NCBI GenBank assembly: GCA_017431395.1
Contig: JAFRLD010000193.1
Span: 1 to 9,156 of the forward strand
Direction: 5' to 3'
Source: Bacillota bacterium
Lineage (GTDB): Bacteria > Bacillota > Clostridia > Peptostreptococcales > Anaerovoracaceae
DNA length: 9,156 nucleotides
Shown here in pieces: positions 7,145 to 9,156 of this stretch. A program made the position numbers and the translations under genes. The notes under the pieces were generated by a model. The model was not told the DNA's origin. It worked only from the letters and a program-made list of their open reading frames with translations, and did no database searches. How positions within the stretch are numbered: the first letter of the stretch is position 1; the number at the start of each line of letters is the position of its first letter.

Positions 7145-7769
7145 AGTCATAGGTCTGACCGGGGGGATCGGGACCGGCAAATCCACGGCGGCGGCATACC
7201 TTATAGCCGCTCCTTTGGAATGCGGCCGGTTCGTCCATATCGATGCCGACGCGATCAGCCGGGAGCTGACCAGAAAGATCCCCGGAGAAGACAACCCCGT
7301 ACTGGAGGAGATCGGCCGGGAATTCGAGCCCGACCCCGTACTGCGGGAGGATGGATCCCTCGACCGGGCGGCTATGGCAGATCTCGTCTTCGCTGACCCA
7401 GAGAAGAAGCAAAGGCTGGAGAGCATCCTTTTCACCCATATCATTGCAGAGATCCATGCGCAGATCGACCGGGCGAAAGAAGCCGGTCGGCCGGTGCTGC
7501 TGGACGCACCTCTGCTTTTTGAAGCCGGGCTGGACAGCCTTTGCGATGAGACGATCCTGCTGACGGCGGACCACGACGTCAGGATCCACCGCGTCACGCT
7601 GCGCGACGGCAGCCGCCCGGAAGATGTGGAAGCCAGGATCCGGAATCAAATGCCGGACGAACAAAAAATCCCCCGTGCGGATATTATCGTGGATAACTCC
7701 GGCACGGAGGAAGATCTTCAGCTTCAGCTGGATCGGGCCCTTGCCCGTATATTTACTATCTGTGACTGA
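7131..7769 (+). CDS. coaE: dephospho-CoA kinase
   Basis: CoaE phosphorylates the 3' hydroxyl of dephospho-CoA with ATP, the last step of coenzyme A synthesis, in the cytosol. The 212-residue product has an N-terminal P-loop GGIGTGKS (11-18), HIDAD (Asp38, Asp40), VLLDAPLLFEAGL with the acceptor-side acidic residue, and a lid-type segment RIRNQMPDEQK, in the order typical of the family; the length is normal. I chose the ATG at 7131, where AAGGTGG (7116-7122) lies eight bases upstream; a GTG at 7119 in the same frame would add four residues but would leave that site inside the gene. The start overlaps the end of polA by 14 bases, so coupled translation is likely. polA and coaE are commonly adjacent in Firmicutes. 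The 3' end overlaps the converging phosphofructokinase gene by 14 bases. Confidence 0.95.
   Translation: MSSSKVIGLTGGIGTGKSTAAAYLIAAPLECGRFVHIDADAISRELTRKIPGEDNPVLEEIGREFEPDPVLREDGSLDRAAMADLVFADPEKKQRLESILFTHIIAEIHAQIDRAKEAGRPVLLDAPLLFEAGLDSLCDETILLTADHDVRIHRVTLRDGSRPEDVEARIRNQMPDEQKIPRADIIVDNSGTEEDLQLQLDRALARIFTICD
7734..7758 (+). terminator. weak terminator-like hairpin inside the end of coaE
   Basis: CGGGC (7734-7738) and GCCCG (7743-7747) enclose a CCTT loop and are followed by TATATTTACT. The stem is short and the T tract broken. It is the only terminator candidate I see for the + strand unit before it runs into the opposing gene, so it is listed with low confidence. Confidence 0.25.
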
Positions 7770-9003
7770 GTTCCTTCGGTGTCAGCAGATGCCTCGGGAT
7801 ACCGTCGACCATAATCGGGGAGACGTCTCCCTGGATCAGCGGGGTCACATAATCGATGAATTCCTGTGTGACATAGTCGCCTTCCTTGTTGACCCAATCT
7901 CTCGGAACGAGTTTCTCATTGTTCGCGATCTTATGAACGTCCTTGACGGAAGTGCCGCACTGATAAGGATCATCGGAGATCCTCTCCAGGACGACCATCT
8001 TGCCGGAATCACCTTCATCCGCCGCCATGACTGCCGCACCGCCGACCTGTGTAGCTTCCAGGATATCCACACGGGAAGCCAGGTGAGAAGCGGAACGCTG
8101 CAGGGTGGAGAGTTCGATGGATCTGGTCTTGCAGCCGAATTCGCCCGCGATGAAGCTTGCCAGATAGGAAGCTGTGCCTGAGAGCTGCTTGTGGCCGAAC
8201 GCGTCGACGAAGTCGATGCTGTTACCGAATTCACAGATATATGTGCCATCCTTGGCCTTGATCCCTTCGGAGACCGCGACGACGATCGAGGTCTTTTCTT
8301 TTAACAGCCGGCCGACCTTCTTCTTGAACTTATCAAGATCGAACGGAACTTCCGGCAGATAGATCATGTCCGGTCCTGCACAGTCCTCGCCAACGGAAAG
8401 GGCGGAGGAGCCGGTCAGCCATCCGGCGTCTCTTCCCATGACCTCTACGATGGTTACGAGTCCATGCTCATAGTCCAGGCAGAATCCGTCACGGATGATC
8501 TCTTTCATGGAGGTGCCGATGTACTTGGCTGCGCTGCCAAATCCTGGGGTATGGTCGGTCATGGCCAAATCGTTATCGATGGTCTTCGGGCAGCCTACGA
8601 ATTTGCACGGATGTCCTGTGATGATCGCATAATCAGACAGCTTTTTGATCGTATCCATGGAGTCGTTGCCGCCGATATAGATGAATGCTTCGATATCCAG
8701 TTTGTCCAGGATCCCGAAGATCTTCTTATACACTTCCATATCCTCATGGATCTCCGGCAGCTTGAACCGGCAGGATCCGAGGAATGCCGCAGGTGTTCTC
8801 TTGAGAAGCTCTGCGTCGAGTTTTGTTTTGATGTGGTCCGAGAGATCGATGTAACTCTCGGTGAGGAGTCCCTGTACGCCGTGCAGCATACCATACACAT
8901 TCTGCGCTCCACGGTCTTTCGCGGTTCTGTAAACGCCCGCCAGGCTGGCGTTGATCGCGGAGGTCGGCCCTCCGGATTGTCCTACGATGACATTTCTTTT
9001 CAT
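7756..9003 (-). CDS. pfp: 6-phosphofructokinase, probably pyrophosphate-dependent
   Basis: The enzyme phosphorylates fructose 6-phosphate to fructose 1,6-bisphosphate in glycolysis. The 415-residue product opens with VIVGQSGGPTSAIN (5-18). It has GGNDSMDT (111-118), CPKTIDND (138-145, catalytic base Asp143), FGSAAKY, and VEVMGRDAGWL (187-196, with Arg191 for substrate phosphate). Two residues decide the phosphoryl donor. Asp114 stands where ATP-dependent enzymes such as E. coli PfkA have Gly104, and Lys140 stands where they have Gly124. This combination is typical of pyrophosphate-dependent enzymes (EC 2.7.1.90), which save ATP and work reversibly, a common trait of anaerobes. Length fits the roughly 400-residue group. 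The start ATG (9001-9003) follows AAGGAAGAAGG on the minus strand. The gene is alone on this strand and converges on coaE. The PFK call is certain; donor choice is inference, and an ATP-using mixed type is not excluded. Confidence 0.93.
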   Translation of the reverse strand: MKRNVIVGQSGGPTSAINASLAGVYRTAKDRGAQNVYGMLHGVQGLLTESYIDLSDHIKTKLDAELLKRTPAAFLGSCRFKLPEIHEDMEVYKKIFGILDKLDIEAFIYIGGNDSMDTIKKLSDYAIITGHPCKFVGCPKTIDNDLAMTDHTPGFGSAAKYIGTSMKEIIRDGFCLDYEHGLVTIVEVMGRDAGWLTGSSALSVGEDCAGPDMIYLPEVPFDLDKFKKKVGRLLKEKTSIVVAVSEGIKAKDGTYICEFGNSIDFVDAFGHKQLSGTASYLASFIAGEFGCKTRSIELSTLQRSASHLASRVDILEATQVGGAAVMAADEGDSGKMVVLERISDDPYQCGTSVKDVHKIANNEKLVPRDWVNKEGDYVTQEFIDYVTPLIQGDVSPIMVDGIPRHLLTPKELSHR

Positions 9004-9010
9004 TTGTCTA

Positions 9011-9021
9011 CCTTCTTCCTT
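9011..9021 (-). promoter_or_regulatory. strong ribosome binding site of the phosphofructokinase gene
   Basis: Read on the minus strand the bases are AAGGAAGAAGG, with the last AAGG seven bases before the ATG. It contains two overlapping purine-rich Shine-Dalgarno options and supports this start codon. Confidence 0.7.
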
Positions 9022-9027
9022 ATTTTG

Positions 9028-9049
9028 GTAGTGTCAAATCCTACACTAC
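9028..9049 (-). repeat. inverted repeat in the phosphofructokinase leader
   Basis: GTAGTGT and ACACTAC form a perfect 7-bp inverted repeat around an eight-base loop, shortly upstream of the ribosome binding site. On the minus strand no T tract follows, so it is not a terminator. It could be an operator or an mRNA hairpin near the ribosome site. The rest of 9050-9156 is AT-rich; it holds a second 7-bp repeat (AGAAAAG 9100-9106, CTTTTCT 9119-9125), and I see no promoter with well-spaced boxes that I would defend. Confidence 0.4.
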
Positions 9050-9156
9050 TAACTCTTTCTAAACCTTAGTATTTTCAAGGGCTCAAGCTTTTTCTACAAA
9101 GAAAAGAGCAATTACCCCCTTTTCTGGTACAATGTTCTTGCGACAAAACCTCATAC

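Noticed and set aside
9031..9036. TTGACA on the minus strand (perfect -35 box) before phosphofructokinase
   Set aside because: A -10 box 17 bases on would fall in the ribosome binding site and leave no leader; no TATAAT-like hexamer is there.
1..9156. Frequent GATC and GGATCC sites across the window
   Set aside because: Most arise from common Ile (ATC) and Asp (GAT) codons in GC-rich genes; I see no ordered clustering that would suggest an origin or a methylation switch.

Overview
The window is a compact, mostly + strand stretch of bacterial chromosome with the look of an anaerobic, moderately GC-rich Clostridia-type Firmicute. The evidence is the tail of a large 2-hydroxyacyl-CoA dehydratase activase-like protein, a YebC with a clostridial-style N-terminus, a DNA polymerase I with a decayed proofreading domain, a phosphofructokinase with pyrophosphate-type residues, strong AGGAGG-like ribosome binding sites and sigma-A-type promoters. 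I cannot name the genus from sequence alone. No CRISPR array, insertion sequence, tRNA or phage gene is visible.

Layout. Positions 1-255 hold the last 84 codons of the activase-related gene. A good promoter (262-290) then drives a secreted, very lysine-rich protein of unknown function (337-1338). This protein seems to be built of three beta-rich modules, the last resembling a PPC-type domain. A hairpin terminator follows (1371-1415), and a near-consensus promoter for yebC (1448-2176) is interleaved with that hairpin. The 252-base gap between yebC and htpG is not empty: it encodes a 6S RNA (about 2211-2394) that ends in an intrinsic terminator.

Downstream is a likely transcription unit of htpG (Hsp90), polA (DNA polymerase I) and coaE (dephospho-CoA kinase). 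coaE overlaps the end of polA by 14 bases and is probably translationally coupled to it. On the minus strand a PPi-type phosphofructokinase gene (7756-9003) converges on coaE, and the two coding regions overlap tail to tail by 14 bases. Its leader (9004-9156) has a strong ribosome binding site and a perfect 7-bp inverted repeat.

Most genes are housekeeping: protein folding, DNA repair, CoA synthesis, glycolysis, translation and RNA polymerase regulation. I did not find a clear new multi-gene system. The parts most worth a second look are the 6S RNA 3' end with its competing hairpins in front of htpG, the interleaved terminator and promoter before yebC, and the uncharacterised basic secreted protein.
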